Assembly: GCA_024228555.1 (NCBI GenBank)
Contig: JAAETI010000277.1
Span: 1-64,000, forward strand
Reading direction: 5' to 3'
Length of the DNA: 64,000 bases
From: a bacterium
Lineage (GTDB): Bacteria > Actinomycetota > Acidimicrobiia > Spongiisociales > UBA5794
Positions 25,119-33,098 of this stretch are shown here, piece after piece (position 1 is the first letter of the stretch; each line of letters begins with the position of its first letter). A program made the position numbers and the translations under genes. Below the pieces are notes generated by a model. It did no database searches and was not told the DNA's origin. It worked only from the letters and a program-made list of their open reading frames with translations.

Positions 25119-25541
25119 ATGCGACCCAGGGTCGTATGTGTCGACGATGAGCCTCGAGTCCTAAAAGGACTTCGGCGCAGAATCGGACGTGACTACGACG
25201 TGGCGACTGCCGAGAGCGGGCCTGAGGCGCTCACATTGATGCGTTCGGCCGAACCGTTCCAGGTCATCATTTCCGACATGCGAATGCCCGGAATGACCGG
25301 TGCCCAGTTTCTCGCTCAAGCCCGCACGGAGTTTCCGGACACTGTTCGCATCCTCTTGACAGGTCAGTCGGATCTTGACGACGCGATCCTTGCGATCAAC
25401 GACGGACACGTATTCCGGTTCCTGAGTAAACCATGCCCCCCTGAGGTCCTGATGCCGGCGCTCGAGGAGGGTGTTGAGCACTATCGGCTCATCCAGGCTG
25501 AAAGAGAGAACTGCTCGACGGCACGGTACGGGGTGCGGTGA
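25119..25541 (+). CDS. Receiver domain, N-terminal part of a split RR-HD regulator
   Basis: A 140-residue receiver starting RPRVVCVDDEPRVLKGLRRR, with phosphoacceptor aspartate in VIISDMRMPGMTG, RILLTGQSDLDDAI and FRFLSKPCPPEVL. It ends abnormally: after LIQAERE the frame reads NCSTARYGVR and stops. Removing one GA from the GAGAGA at 25504-25509 restores AERELLDGTVRGAVTLLTEIL, running straight into the next open frame. Full-length relatives of this layout carry the receiver and an HD-like domain in one chain. So this is either a broken gene, a sequencing error, or a frame switched by slippage; stand-alone function is also possible. Confidence 0.85.
   Translation: MRPRVVCVDDEPRVLKGLRRRIGRDYDVATAESGPEALTLMRSAEPFQVIISDMRMPGMTGAQFLAQARTEFPDTVRILLTGQSDLDDAILAINDGHVFRFLSKPCPPEVLMPALEEGVEHYRLIQAERENCSTARYGVR
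25504..25509 (+). repeat. GA repeat at the predicted frameshift
   Basis: GAGAGA here is one dinucleotide longer than the reading frame of the fused regulator would require. It is the likely site of the 2-base insertion, or of slippage, that separates the receiver from the HD-like domain. Confidence 0.6.
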
Positions 25542-26239
25542 CCCTGCTGACCGAAATCCTTGGGATCAAGGACCCGGAGGCAGCCAGTCGCGGCTCACGG
25601 CTAAAACGCCATGTGCGCCACCTTGCCAAGGAACTGGAGATCACCGGATCCTGGGACTTCGAGGTAGCAGCGATGCTGGCACAGATCGGCTACACCGTGA
25701 TGCCCGGTGACATCGTTGACAGATGGCGAGCCGGCGATAGCCTCACTGATGACGAGAAGAAGCTGCTGACATCGCATGCCCAGGTCGCTCAGGACCTGCT
25801 CAAGCACATCCCGCGCCTCGATTCTGTCGCTGCGATGATCGGAGCGCTTGGATCACCGAATCTCCCGGGCCGTGAGCCCAGAGTGGAGATGGGGGTCCGT
25901 CTCCTGGCCGCGGTCATGGAATACGATGCCCATCTCCAGAACGGACTTGCCGAGGGGGCTGCCGTTGCAGAGATGAGGTACGCCGACGCACCGCACACCG
26001 AAGACATCATGCGTGCGCTCGATCAAATGGCAGTGGCTGCCGGCGGCTATCTGCTCAAGTCCGTACCCGTCGAGGACCTGGTAACAGGTGTGATCCTGGC
26101 CGCCGACCTGTATGCGGCCGATGGGCGACTCCTTCTTACGGAAGGCACCGAGTTGAGCTTGGCTGCACGAACCCGCATCAATCAGTACGCCGATCACGTC
26201 GGGATCAAAGAACCAGTCGAGGTCAGGATTCCAATCTAG
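25538..26239 (+). CDS. Degenerate HD-domain protein, C-terminal part of a split RR-HD regulator
   Basis: A 233-residue frame beginning at GTG 25538, which overlaps the receiver stop by GTGA. It resembles HD-GYP output domains (HVRHLAKELE, WDFEVAAMLAQIGYTVMP, SHAQVAQDLLKHIPRLDSVAAMI), but the HD pair expected in LLHDIG is AQ and no GYP motif is present, so cyclic-di-GMP hydrolysis is unlikely. The frame is continuous with the receiver gene if two bases are removed upstream. The GTG start may be used or may be an accident of the frameshift. Confidence 0.75.
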   Translation: MTLLTEILGIKDPEAASRGSRLKRHVRHLAKELEITGSWDFEVAAMLAQIGYTVMPGDIVDRWRAGDSLTDDEKKLLTSHAQVAQDLLKHIPRLDSVAAMIGALGSPNLPGREPRVEMGVRLLAAVMEYDAHLQNGLAEGAAVAEMRYADAPHTEDIMRALDQMAVAAGGYLLKSVPVEDLVTGVILAADLYAADGRLLLTEGTELSLAARTRINQYADHVGIKEPVEVRIPI

Positions 26240-26284
26240 GAGCCACCTCACCGCGACGATGGTCCTTGTCCGTCTGCCTATCGT

Positions 26285-26587
26285 ATGTTGATGTCGGCAG
26301 CACAGGTAGTCAGAGACCACCCAGATGGCTCGGCCTTGACCGTATGGGTCGTACCGGGTGCCAGGCGTACCGAAGTTGTCGGCTACCACGGTGACGCCGT
26401 ACGGGTGCGGGTCGCGGCACCCCCCGAAAAGGGCCTCGCCAACAAGGCCGTAGCATCCCTACTTGGCGATGTACTCGGAGCCAAAGTCCGCCTCATCAGC
26501 GGCGCCACGTCTCGTCGAAAACGGTTTGTGGTGGTCGCAGTCGAACCGCCGATGTTGATCGCACAGCTGGAGAGCTTGCTCGATTGA
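26285..26587 (+). CDS. YggU/DUF167-family protein
   Basis: A 100-residue protein of the DUF167 fold: LTVWVVPGARRTEVVGYHGD, VRVRVAAPPEKGLANKAVASLL and LISGATSRRKRFVV are the family core. Its biochemical role is unknown. It commonly sits near yggT, sepF and divIVA in bacteria, so its place here, after an ileS and regulator insertion, is a displaced part of that neighbourhood. The second ATG at 26291 is an equally good start. Confidence 0.88.
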   Translation: MLMSAAQVVRDHPDGSALTVWVVPGARRTEVVGYHGDAVRVRVAAPPEKGLANKAVASLLGDVLGAKVRLISGATSRRKRFVVVAVEPPMLIAQLESLLD

Positions 26588-26637
26588 CCAAAACCCGCAG
26601 CATCCTGGTATTCTCCCGGGCTGCAAAGGAGGTCCGG

Positions 26638-27009
26638 GTGACGAGAGATCTGGCCAAATCCACCTTGGAGCGGCTTCGCCGCAAGCTCGATGCTGAGGAA
26701 GAACGTCTAGTCGACATCATCGAGGAGTACGACAAGGTGTTTGCGGAGATAAACATGGGTTCGACGAGCGCAGAGCACAGCGCCGACCCCAATAGCGCCG
26801 ACGGTGGTTCTCTAGCCCTCGAACTCGAAATGGACCTGTCTGTCCTCGAGAACGCACGTGAGCTCCTGGGGAAGGTTCAGGCTGCGCAGAAGCGCATGGA
26901 CAAGGGCAACTACGGCGTATGCACCGTGAGTGGGAAAGCGATCCCTATCGAGCGCCTTGATGCCCTGCCCTACGCCACAACGCTGGTCGAGTACGCTGGC
27001 CGGGCCTAG
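26638..27009 (+). CDS. TraR/DksA-family protein with degenerate zinc finger
   Basis: From GTG 26638, preceded at ideal spacing by AAAGGAGGT (26625-26633), the product has 123 residues; the frame also opens upstream at TTG 26584. An N-terminal coiled coil (residues 1-45) is followed by a DksA-like segment RMDKGNYGVCTVSGKAIPIERLDALPYATTLVEYA. Normal family members have C-x2-C and a second cysteine pair; here only the first cysteine remains, so zinc binding should be lost. The gene is typically found before lspA in Actinobacteria, as here, and may influence transcription. Confidence 0.82.
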   Translation: MTRDLAKSTLERLRRKLDAEEERLVDIIEEYDKVFAEINMGSTSAEHSADPNSADGGSLALELEMDLSVLENARELLGKVQAAQKRMDKGNYGVCTVSGKAIPIERLDALPYATTLVEYAGRA

Positions 27010-27039
27010 CCGGTTCCGCTATCGGCTCCGAACCGATTT

Positions 27040-27543
27040 GTGGGCCGGTGTGCCATCTTGAACGAGCAACTTGAACCCAGAGCCGCCTTTCGCCTGGCCG
27101 TGACCGTGACGACGGTGTTGCTGCTGGTCGATCAGTTGTCCAAGAACTGGGCTCGCGACACGCTGCAGGACGGTCCCGTATCGGTGATCGGCGACTGGTT
27201 GCAATTCACCTACGCCGAGAACCCCGGCGCCGCCTTCAGCAGCTTTGTCGGCTCGGGTCGTCTCATCGGGGTCATCGGTATTGGCATCACCGGCTTCTTG
27301 CTGTACCTGATTTCACGGACAACGCGCCGTGTCGAACTGGTGGCATTGGGGCTCATCTTGGGGGGAGCGCTGGGGAATCTCACCGATCGCGTATTCCGTG
27401 GTGAAGGGGTTCTCGACGGAGCTGTGGTGGACTGGATCGACTGGTGGTTCATTCCTACTTTCAACATCGCCGACGCTGCTCTGAACGTTGGAGTTGCGTT
27501 GTTGCTGCTGGTTACGCTGTTTGCGGGGTCTCGGGATGAGTGA
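27040..27543 (+). CDS. lspA: Lipoprotein signal peptidase LspA
   Basis: A 167-residue membrane protein with four hydrophobic segments that cleaves signal peptides of diacylglyceryl-modified prolipoproteins. Catalytic aspartates lie in GNLTDRVFRG and FNIADAALN; DQLSKNWA and FTYAENPGAAFS are further family motifs. The GTG at 27040 opens the frame, with a TTG at 27058 (MNEQLEPRAAFRL) as alternative. A substrate may be the small cytochrome lipoprotein at 51092. It overlaps rluD by eight bases. Confidence 0.93.
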   Translation: MGRCAILNEQLEPRAAFRLAVTVTTVLLLVDQLSKNWARDTLQDGPVSVIGDWLQFTYAENPGAAFSSFVGSGRLIGVIGIGITGFLLYLISRTTRRVELVALGLILGGALGNLTDRVFRGEGVLDGAVVDWIDWWFIPTFNIADAALNVGVALLLLVTLFAGSRDE

Positions 27544-28465
27544 GATCCGCTCGGTCGCGGTCCCTGAGGAGCTCGACCGCGTTCGCATCGACAGGGTGCT
27601 CGCGGTTCTAGCCGAGGTGAGTCGATCGGCATCGCGCCGAATGCTCGACGAGGGTGCAGTCACCGTGGCCGGTGAGCCGGCCACCATGGCGACGATGCCG
27701 CATACCGGCCAGGTGATCCAATATGTCGACGAGGTTGTCGAGTCTCGCTTGATCGCGGAGCCAGTCGAGTTCGATATCGCCTTCGACTCGCCCGACGTGT
27801 TCGTGGTGAACAAGCCTGCAGGGTTGGTTGTTCATCCCGGTGCCGGCAACGCCAGCGGGACCCTCGTGAATGGGCTCATCCATCGTTTCCCCGAACTGGA
27901 GGCATTGGGTGAAGAGCATCGCTGGGGTCTTGTCCATCGTCTCGATAGGGAGACCTCAGGGCTCCTTCTGGTGGCACGATCGGCAGAGATGCACGACCAC
28001 CTCCAGGCAGAACTCAAAGCTCGAACCATCGGTCGCACCTACTTGACACTTGTCAACGGCCATCTCCAGGCCGCAACCGGGACTATTGATGCACCGATAG
28101 CGCGGGATCCATTCCGGATGACCCGGATGGCTCTTGTGCAAGATGGCCGGTCGGCACGAACGCACTATCGACGTCTTGCGGAGTGGGATGACTGCTCCCT
28201 CGTCGAGGTGCATCTGGAGACAGGGAGAACTCATCAGATCCGGGTTCACTTCTCCTCAATTGGTCACGGGTTGGTCGGTGACTCGATGTACGGCCGGGGG
28301 AGTGTGGATGCCGGAGATCCGGGCCGAGTGTGGCTGCACGCCGCGGTATTGCGGTTCTCGCTGCCCGACGGTTCCGAGCAAGAGGTGTCAGCACCGTTAC
28401 CGGAGGACCTCGTTGCATCGTTGGACGACTTGGGTGATCCGGTTTCCGGAGAGATAGACCGATAG
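27536..28465 (+). CDS. rluD: RluA-family 23S rRNA pseudouridine synthase (RluD-like)
   Basis: A 309-residue enzyme with an N-terminal S4-like RNA-binding domain (RIDRVLAVLAEVSRSASRRMLDEGAVTV) and the RluA catalytic domain. The catalytic aspartate lies in HRLDRETSGLLLVA; VVNKPAGLVVHPGAG and GRTHQIRVHFSSIGHGLVGD complete the core. RluD isomerises uridines in helix 69 of 23S rRNA; specificity is inferred from domain layout. The ATG at 27536 overlaps the end of lspA, the usual partner upstream. Confidence 0.92.
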   Translation: MSEIRSVAVPEELDRVRIDRVLAVLAEVSRSASRRMLDEGAVTVAGEPATMATMPHTGQVIQYVDEVVESRLIAEPVEFDIAFDSPDVFVVNKPAGLVVHPGAGNASGTLVNGLIHRFPELEALGEEHRWGLVHRLDRETSGLLLVARSAEMHDHLQAELKARTIGRTYLTLVNGHLQAATGTIDAPIARDPFRMTRMALVQDGRSARTHYRRLAEWDDCSLVEVHLETGRTHQIRVHFSSIGHGLVGDSMYGRGSVDAGDPGRVWLHAAVLRFSLPDGSEQEVSAPLPEDLVASLDDLGDPVSGEIDR

Positions 28466-28529
28466 GGCAGCGCGGGTGGCAAACAGTCGCGATTAGGGTT
28501 GAGTAGCCTTCATCCGCAGGAGTCAGAAT

Positions 28530-30146
28530 ATGCCCGGCCACTACGAACGTCTCTCCTATCTAGACAATTCCTTTCTGGCGTTGGAATCGCGTTCGACACA
28601 CATGCACGTCGCTGGCATCGCGATCTTTGAGGCGGAGCCACTGCGCAATGAAACCGGTGGTATCGACACAGATCGCATCCGGCGTCTCGTCGAGTCGAAA
28701 CTGCACCTCATCCCGCGCTACAGACAGCGTCTCGCCTGGGTGCCAATCGAGAAACATCCAACCTGGGTCGACGACGAACACTTCAACATCGAGTATCACG
28801 TACGGCACTACAGCCTTCCCCGCCCCGGCACGTTTGACCAGTTGCGGGCCCTCATCGGGATCATCATGTCGCAGCAGCTCGACCGGTCGAAACCGCTTTG
28901 GGAGTTCAACGTTGTGGAAGGTTTGGAGGGGGACCGGTTTGCCCTGGTCTCCAAGATCCACCACTGCATGATTGACGGAGTCGCCGGGGTTGACCTGATG
29001 GCGGTTTTGCTCAACCTTGCCCCGACCGAGGAGCTCATAGAGCCTGAACCGTTTGTTCCCCGTCCCGTGCCCTCGGGCAGTGAGCTTCTAGTGCGGGAGA
29101 CGGCTCGTCGAACCGGGCGAGCGATGGGTGCCATGCGGTCGGTGCGACAACTCTCTGCCGATGCGAGCAGTCTGTTGGGCGAAGGCGTGCATAGGACAAA
29201 GGCTGCCGGGTACTCGCTGAGCTCCGGTTGGCTCACCAACACTTCCCGCAGCCCTGTCAACGGGAAGGTCGGTCCCAATCGCCTGTTTGGCACGCTTCAG
29301 ACCCCGCTGAGCAAGGTGAAGGACCTCAAGAACACCGTCGGCGGCAGCGTCAATGACGTTGTCCTGGCCACTGTGGCGGGTGGGGTGCGGCGATTCCTAA
29401 CGGAGGAACGGGACTTTGATGTGACCGGTCTCGATTTTCGCTCGATGGCTCCGGTCTCGGTGCGAAGCCACGACCAGCGGGGCACGATGGGCAATCAGGT
29501 AGCGATGTGGCTTGTGTCCTTGCCTGTTTCCGAACCTGACCCGCTGGCCCGCCTGCAATCAGTTCGGGAATCAACTGAGCATTTGAAGGTGACGGATCAG
29601 GCTCTAGGTGCGGCAACTCTCGTCAGGCTTTCGGCAGGGGCGCCGGCGACCCTTGTTTCAATGGCGAGTCGATTGGCTTCTGGGGTGCGTCCTTTCAATA
29701 TGACCGTCACCAACGTCCCCGGGCCACAGTTCCCACTCTTTCTGCTTGGCTCGCCAATGGTTGAGTCGTATCCGCTCGTTCCTCTCTGGCAGACCCATGG
29801 CATCGGTGTGGCCCTCTTCTCGTATGCGGGGACTGTCTACTGGGGTCTGAACGCCGACTACGACATTGTTCCCGACGTTGATGAATTCGCCGCGGCGCTC
29901 GAGTTTGCCTTCGATGAACTCCACGAGGCAGCAATGGCATCCGGTGTGGATACCTCCGTACCGAAGCAACCAAAGAAACGACCTCCCCTTGGCAAGACCC
30001 CGAGTGGCGACAAGAAGCCGTCGGCGACCAAGACCGCCAAGAAGAAACCGGCGACAAAGAAGACGGCCACAAAGAAGACGGCCACAAAGAAGACAGCCGC
30101 AGCGGGTGGAGATGCCAAGGCATCGGCGGCAGCCGAGGAGGGCTAG
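28530..30146 (+). CDS. Wax ester synthase/diacylglycerol acyltransferase (WS/DGAT)
   Basis: A 538-residue acyltransferase that uses acyl-CoA to make triacylglycerol or wax esters at the membrane. The catalytic HHxxxDG motif is HHCMIDG (residues 144-150); NVPGPQFPLFLLG and the PLWEFNVVEGL block before the active site are family hallmarks. Ribosome site AGGAG precedes the ATG. The last 60 residues are an unusual lysine-rich tail with KKTATKKTA repeats encoded by a 15-base tandem repeat, resembling histone-like tails and not part of the enzyme fold. The gene implies storage lipid synthesis. It converges on pfkA with a 3-base gap. Confidence 0.92.
   Translation: MPGHYERLSYLDNSFLALESRSTHMHVAGIAIFEAEPLRNETGGIDTDRIRRLVESKLHLIPRYRQRLAWVPIEKHPTWVDDEHFNIEYHVRHYSLPRPGTFDQLRALIGIIMSQQLDRSKPLWEFNVVEGLEGDRFALVSKIHHCMIDGVAGVDLMAVLLNLAPTEELIEPEPFVPRPVPSGSELLVRETARRTGRAMGAMRSVRQLSADASSLLGEGVHRTKAAGYSLSSGWLTNTSRSPVNGKVGPNRLFGTLQTPLSKVKDLKNTVGGSVNDVVLATVAGGVRRFLTEERDFDVTGLDFRSMAPVSVRSHDQRGTMGNQVAMWLVSLPVSEPDPLARLQSVRESTEHLKVTDQALGAATLVRLSAGAPATLVSMASRLASGVRPFNMTVTNVPGPQFPLFLLGSPMVESYPLVPLWQTHGIGVALFSYAGTVYWGLNADYDIVPDVDEFAAALEFAFDELHEAAMASGVDTSVPKQPKKRPPLGKTPSGDKKPSATKTAKKKPATKKTATKKTATKKTAAAGGDAKASAAAEEG
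30054..30098 (+). repeat. 15-base tandem repeat, three copies
   Basis: ACAAAGAAGACGGCC occupies 30054-30068 and 30069-30083, with a one-mismatch copy at 30084-30098, coding TKKTA units in the WS/DGAT tail. In-frame copy-number change would alter tail length without harming the enzyme. Confidence 0.9.
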
Positions 30147-30149
30147 CCG

Positions 30150-31178
30150 CTACCCGAAGAACGTCTTGGCGGTTTCATACAGATCTGCGGGCACCCCGCG
30201 GATCTCAGCGCAGGCTTCCTCGATCGACACCGGGACGATCTCAGTCCCGCGCACCGCGGCCATAACTCCGTTCTTGCCGGCGAGGGCATAATCGGCAGCG
30301 GCAACGCCAAGTCTGGTGGCCAGCACTCGGTCGAATGCAGATGGTGTGCCTCCACGCTGGATATGCCCGAGCACGGACACGCGGGTTTCGAACCCCGTCA
30401 TCTCCTCCAGTTGCTCGGCTATTCGGTAGCTGATACCGCCAAGACGGTCGAAGCCAAAAGCGTCTTTGCGAGCCCCCTTCTTTTTGGTGCCTGGGGGAGG
30501 TTGCACACCTTCGCCGACCACGACGATTGAGTAGCGTTGGCCACGACGATGGCGACTGCGAACGATGTCGGCAGTCTCCGCGAGGTCGTACGGCACCTCG
30601 GGGATAATGATTGCATCGGCACCGCCTGCGATGCCAGCATGGGTTGCGATCCATCCTTTGGTCCGCCCCATGACTTCAACCACAATCACCCGATTGTGTG
30701 ACTCGGCTGTGCTGGCCAAGCGGTCGATCGCATCTGTTGCGATCTGCACCGCGGTGCTAAAGCCAAACGTGGTATCGGTTCCTGCGATGTCGTTGTCGAT
30801 TGTCTTGGGGACCCCGACAACCGGCAGTCCTTCTTGGGAGAGCTTGAGTGCGCTGCGGAGGGTTCCATCCCCTCCGATGACAACGAGGCTGTCGATGCCG
30901 TTGCGTTTGATCGTTCTGCTGCAGCTCTGATAGCCGTCGCCGTGAACATACGGATCCATTCGTGACGTCCCGAGAATGGTGCCGCCACGGGTCAGGATGC
31001 CTCGCACCGAGTCCCGGTCAAGGGGGATGGTGTCACCCTCCATCAACCCTTCCCACCCGTTCCTGATGCCGACGACCTCTGAGTCGGGATGGTCGGCTAC
31101 ACGTGCGGTGACCGCACGGATGACGGCGTTGAGGCCGGGACAATCGCCCCCAGCGGTCAGGACTCCGACTACAGACAT
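30150..31178 (-). CDS. pfkA: 6-phosphofructokinase, ATP-type
   Basis: A 342-residue phosphofructokinase converting fructose 6-phosphate to the 1,6-bisphosphate. The phosphoryl-donor motif is GGDGT (residues 102-106), glycine at the discriminating position indicating ATP, while PKTIDND (124-130) has the lysine seen in the group III enzymes of Actinobacteria. Other active-site blocks: TAGGDCPGLNAVIR, VVEVMGRTKGWIA, LGHIQRGGTPSAFDR. It faces away from a universal stress gene. A second PFK lies 600 bases on with a PPi-type motif. Confidence 0.92.
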   Translation of the reverse strand: MSVVGVLTAGGDCPGLNAVIRAVTARVADHPDSEVVGIRNGWEGLMEGDTIPLDRDSVRGILTRGGTILGTSRMDPYVHGDGYQSCSRTIKRNGIDSLVVIGGDGTLRSALKLSQEGLPVVGVPKTIDNDIAGTDTTFGFSTAVQIATDAIDRLASTAESHNRVIVVEVMGRTKGWIATHAGIAGGADAIIIPEVPYDLAETADIVRSRHRRGQRYSIVVVGEGVQPPPGTKKKGARKDAFGFDRLGGISYRIAEQLEEMTGFETRVSVLGHIQRGGTPSAFDRVLATRLGVAAADYALAGKNGVMAAVRGTEIVPVSIEEACAEIRGVPADLYETAKTFFG

Positions 31179-31297
31179 ATCAGTTGCTCCTCATTGTCTT
31201 CGTAGACGCTAGCCGGTCCCCCTGTCGTCTAGCCCTCAAGCGGTACCAACCGGTCGATGTTGAGGTCTTTCGACCCTTCACCGAACACCAATAAGGC

Positions 31298-31314
31298 GGT
31301 ACCTTGGTGGTACC
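31298..31314. repeat. GGTACC inverted repeat upstream of the stress gene
   Basis: GGTACC at 31298-31303 and 31309-31314 flank TTGGT. It lies in the 152-base divergent region between pfkA and the stress protein gene and may be an operator; no promoter could be fixed around it. Confidence 0.35.
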
Positions 31315-31330
31315 CACACATGGAGGATTG

Positions 31331-31780
31331 ATGAGAGAGCCGGTTTGGGATCTACACAATGTGGTGGTTGGGGTGGACGGATCCGAGCAATCCTGTCGAG
31401 CGGCAACGGTGAGTGCCGATTTGGCGCGTCGTAATGGCGCAGTCTTACATCTGGTCACGATTGTCCGCCCTCCAGAAGGGTGGTGGGGAATCGTTGGGTC
31501 ACCTCCAACACCATCAGCGCTCAGCAAGTCGCTGACCGATGCTCAACGCGAGATACTCGACTCGGTGGTCGCCAGCATTGATTTGAGCGAGATTGAAGTC
31601 ATCCAGGTGGAAGACGTAGGCGATCCGGCGCGCATGCTCCTCGAATATGCGGAACGCGTCGAGGCCGAAGTCATGGTGATTGGGCGGCGCGGAGCCGGTC
31701 TGATCGAGCGCATCATGCTTGGCTCGGTCGCCAACCGAGTCGTGCACGATGCGGAATGTCCGGTCCTATTGGTTCCCTAG
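31331..31780 (+). CDS. Universal stress protein (UspA family)
   Basis: A 149-residue USP with the ATP-binding G-x2-G-x9-G-S pattern (GRRGAGLIERIMLGSVANRV) near the C-terminus and the N-terminal VVVGVDGSEQSCRA strand-loop. The ATG at 31331 follows GGAGG at good spacing; the open frame begins earlier at TTG 31304. USPs bind nucleotides and help survival in stress; here the gene lies between two phosphofructokinase genes. A GGTACC inverted repeat at 31298-31314 is just upstream. Confidence 0.9.
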   Translation: MREPVWDLHNVVVGVDGSEQSCRAATVSADLARRNGAVLHLVTIVRPPEGWWGIVGSPPTPSALSKSLTDAQREILDSVVASIDLSEIEVIQVEDVGDPARMLLEYAERVEAEVMVIGRRGAGLIERIMLGSVANRVVHDAECPVLLVP

Positions 31781-31802
31781 CTGCGGTGCGGGGCGTCCCG
31801 GT

Positions 31803-32951
31803 CTAATAGAGGAACATCGGCTTGCCGGTGACGTGCCGAACCTTGGCCCGATAGTTCTCAACGTCGTAAAGCTCGTCGACGTCGACACGCTTGACACCCT
31901 CGCCGGTGACGCTAATCGGAACACTGGAGTAGGTTCCGCCGCGTAGAGATACCATGCGGCCGCTGGCACCCTCCATGGCCAAGTCGGCGGCCATGACGGC
32001 GTAGTTGAGCGCAACCATCAGGTCAAGCGAGTCGGGGCTGCCCGACCGCATCAGATAGGCAACTTGTTGGAAGATGATGCCTTCGCCGGTGCGCTCCTTC
32101 AGGAGCTCCCCGGTCTGGGCGCCGATTCCACCAAGCTTGCGGTGACCGTATGCGTCTGCGCTGCCGGACAGGACCATGTCGCCACCGAGAAGACGGGCAC
32201 CCTCGGATATCGTCACCATTGCGTAGTTGGAGGGGTTGACTCGCTTGTCCTCTACCAATAGCTCGGCAAGTCGGTCGATATCAAACGGGACCTCTGAGAT
32301 GATGGTCCGCTTGACCCCGGCCAGGTACGCAGTAACCAGCGCAGTTTCTCCGCTGTACCTGCCAAACAACTCCACAACGGCAATCCGTTCGTGGGAGCCG
32401 GTTGCGGTGCGGAGGCTATGGATGAACTGGACCCCGCGGGTCACCGCAGTCGAGAACCCGATGCAGTAGTCGGTCCCGTGCACGTCGTTATCCATGGTCT
32501 TGGGGATACCGATGACGGGAACGCCTTCCTGATGGAGGCGGAGGCCGTACGAGAGTGTGTCGTCACCACCGATGGGGATCAGAACGTCGATTCCGAGCTT
32601 GTCGATAACCCGCAAGGCGTGATCAGTGAAGTCAAATGGCCCTTCGCCATCGATCCGATCGGCGAGGAAGTCTGGAACATCCTCGGGACTCACCTTCCCC
32701 GGGTGGGTGCGCGAGGTGTGCAAAAAAGTCCCACCGGTACGATCGACGGTGCGGACCTTCTCAGGGGTTAGGTCGATCATGTGGTCATCCCAGCTCCCCG
32801 GATCATCCGGATTGGCGTTGAGAAGTCCACCCCAGCCGCGACGGATGCCGACAACCGAATGGCCGGCTTCGCTCACACGATTGACTACCGCTTTGATACA
32901 AGGATTGAGACCCGGGACATCGCCGCCACCAGTCAGAATTCCAATTCGCAT
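31803..32951 (-). CDS. Phosphofructokinase, PPi-dependent type
   Basis: From ATG 32951, preceded by GGAGG, the product has 382 residues; the open frame extends to 33077 without homology. The donor motif GGDDT (residues 128-132) carries aspartate at the discriminating position and PKTMDND (150-156) carries lysine, the combination known for pyrophosphate-dependent enzymes, which work reversibly. Further blocks are [26 protein letters not shown] and [16 protein letters not shown]. Together with pfkA the cell would hold both ATP and PPi enzymes. Donor preference is inferred from motif only. Confidence 0.9.
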   Translation of the reverse strand: MRIGILTGGGDVPGLNPCIKAVVNRVSEAGHSVVGIRRGWGGLLNANPDDPGSWDDHMIDLTPEKVRTVDRTGGTFLHTSRTHPGKVSPEDVPDFLADRIDGEGPFDFTDHALRVIDKLGIDVLIPIGGDDTLSYGLRLHQEGVPVIGIPKTMDNDVHGTDYCIGFSTAVTRGVQFIHSLRTATGSHERIAVVELFGRYSGETALVTAYLAGVKRTIISEVPFDIDRLAELLVEDKRVNPSNYAMVTISEGARLLGGDMVLSGSADAYGHRKLGGIGAQTGELLKERTGEGIIFQQVAYLMRSGSPDSLDLMVALNYAVMAADLAMEGASGRMVSLRGGTYSSVPISVTGEGVKRVDVDELYDVENYRAKVRHVTGKPMFLY

Positions 32952-33098
32952 CTTGCCTCCGTTGCGTAGTACCGGACAATCGGTTTTTGGACGATGCGAT
33001 AGTAGCCAGGCCTGGTCAATGCGTCTGAATCCAATCCTTGTAGGAGCAGCTGAGGGAAGGTTTTCGCGCTGTCGCACCGTTGTGCAAGGCGTGCTTAC

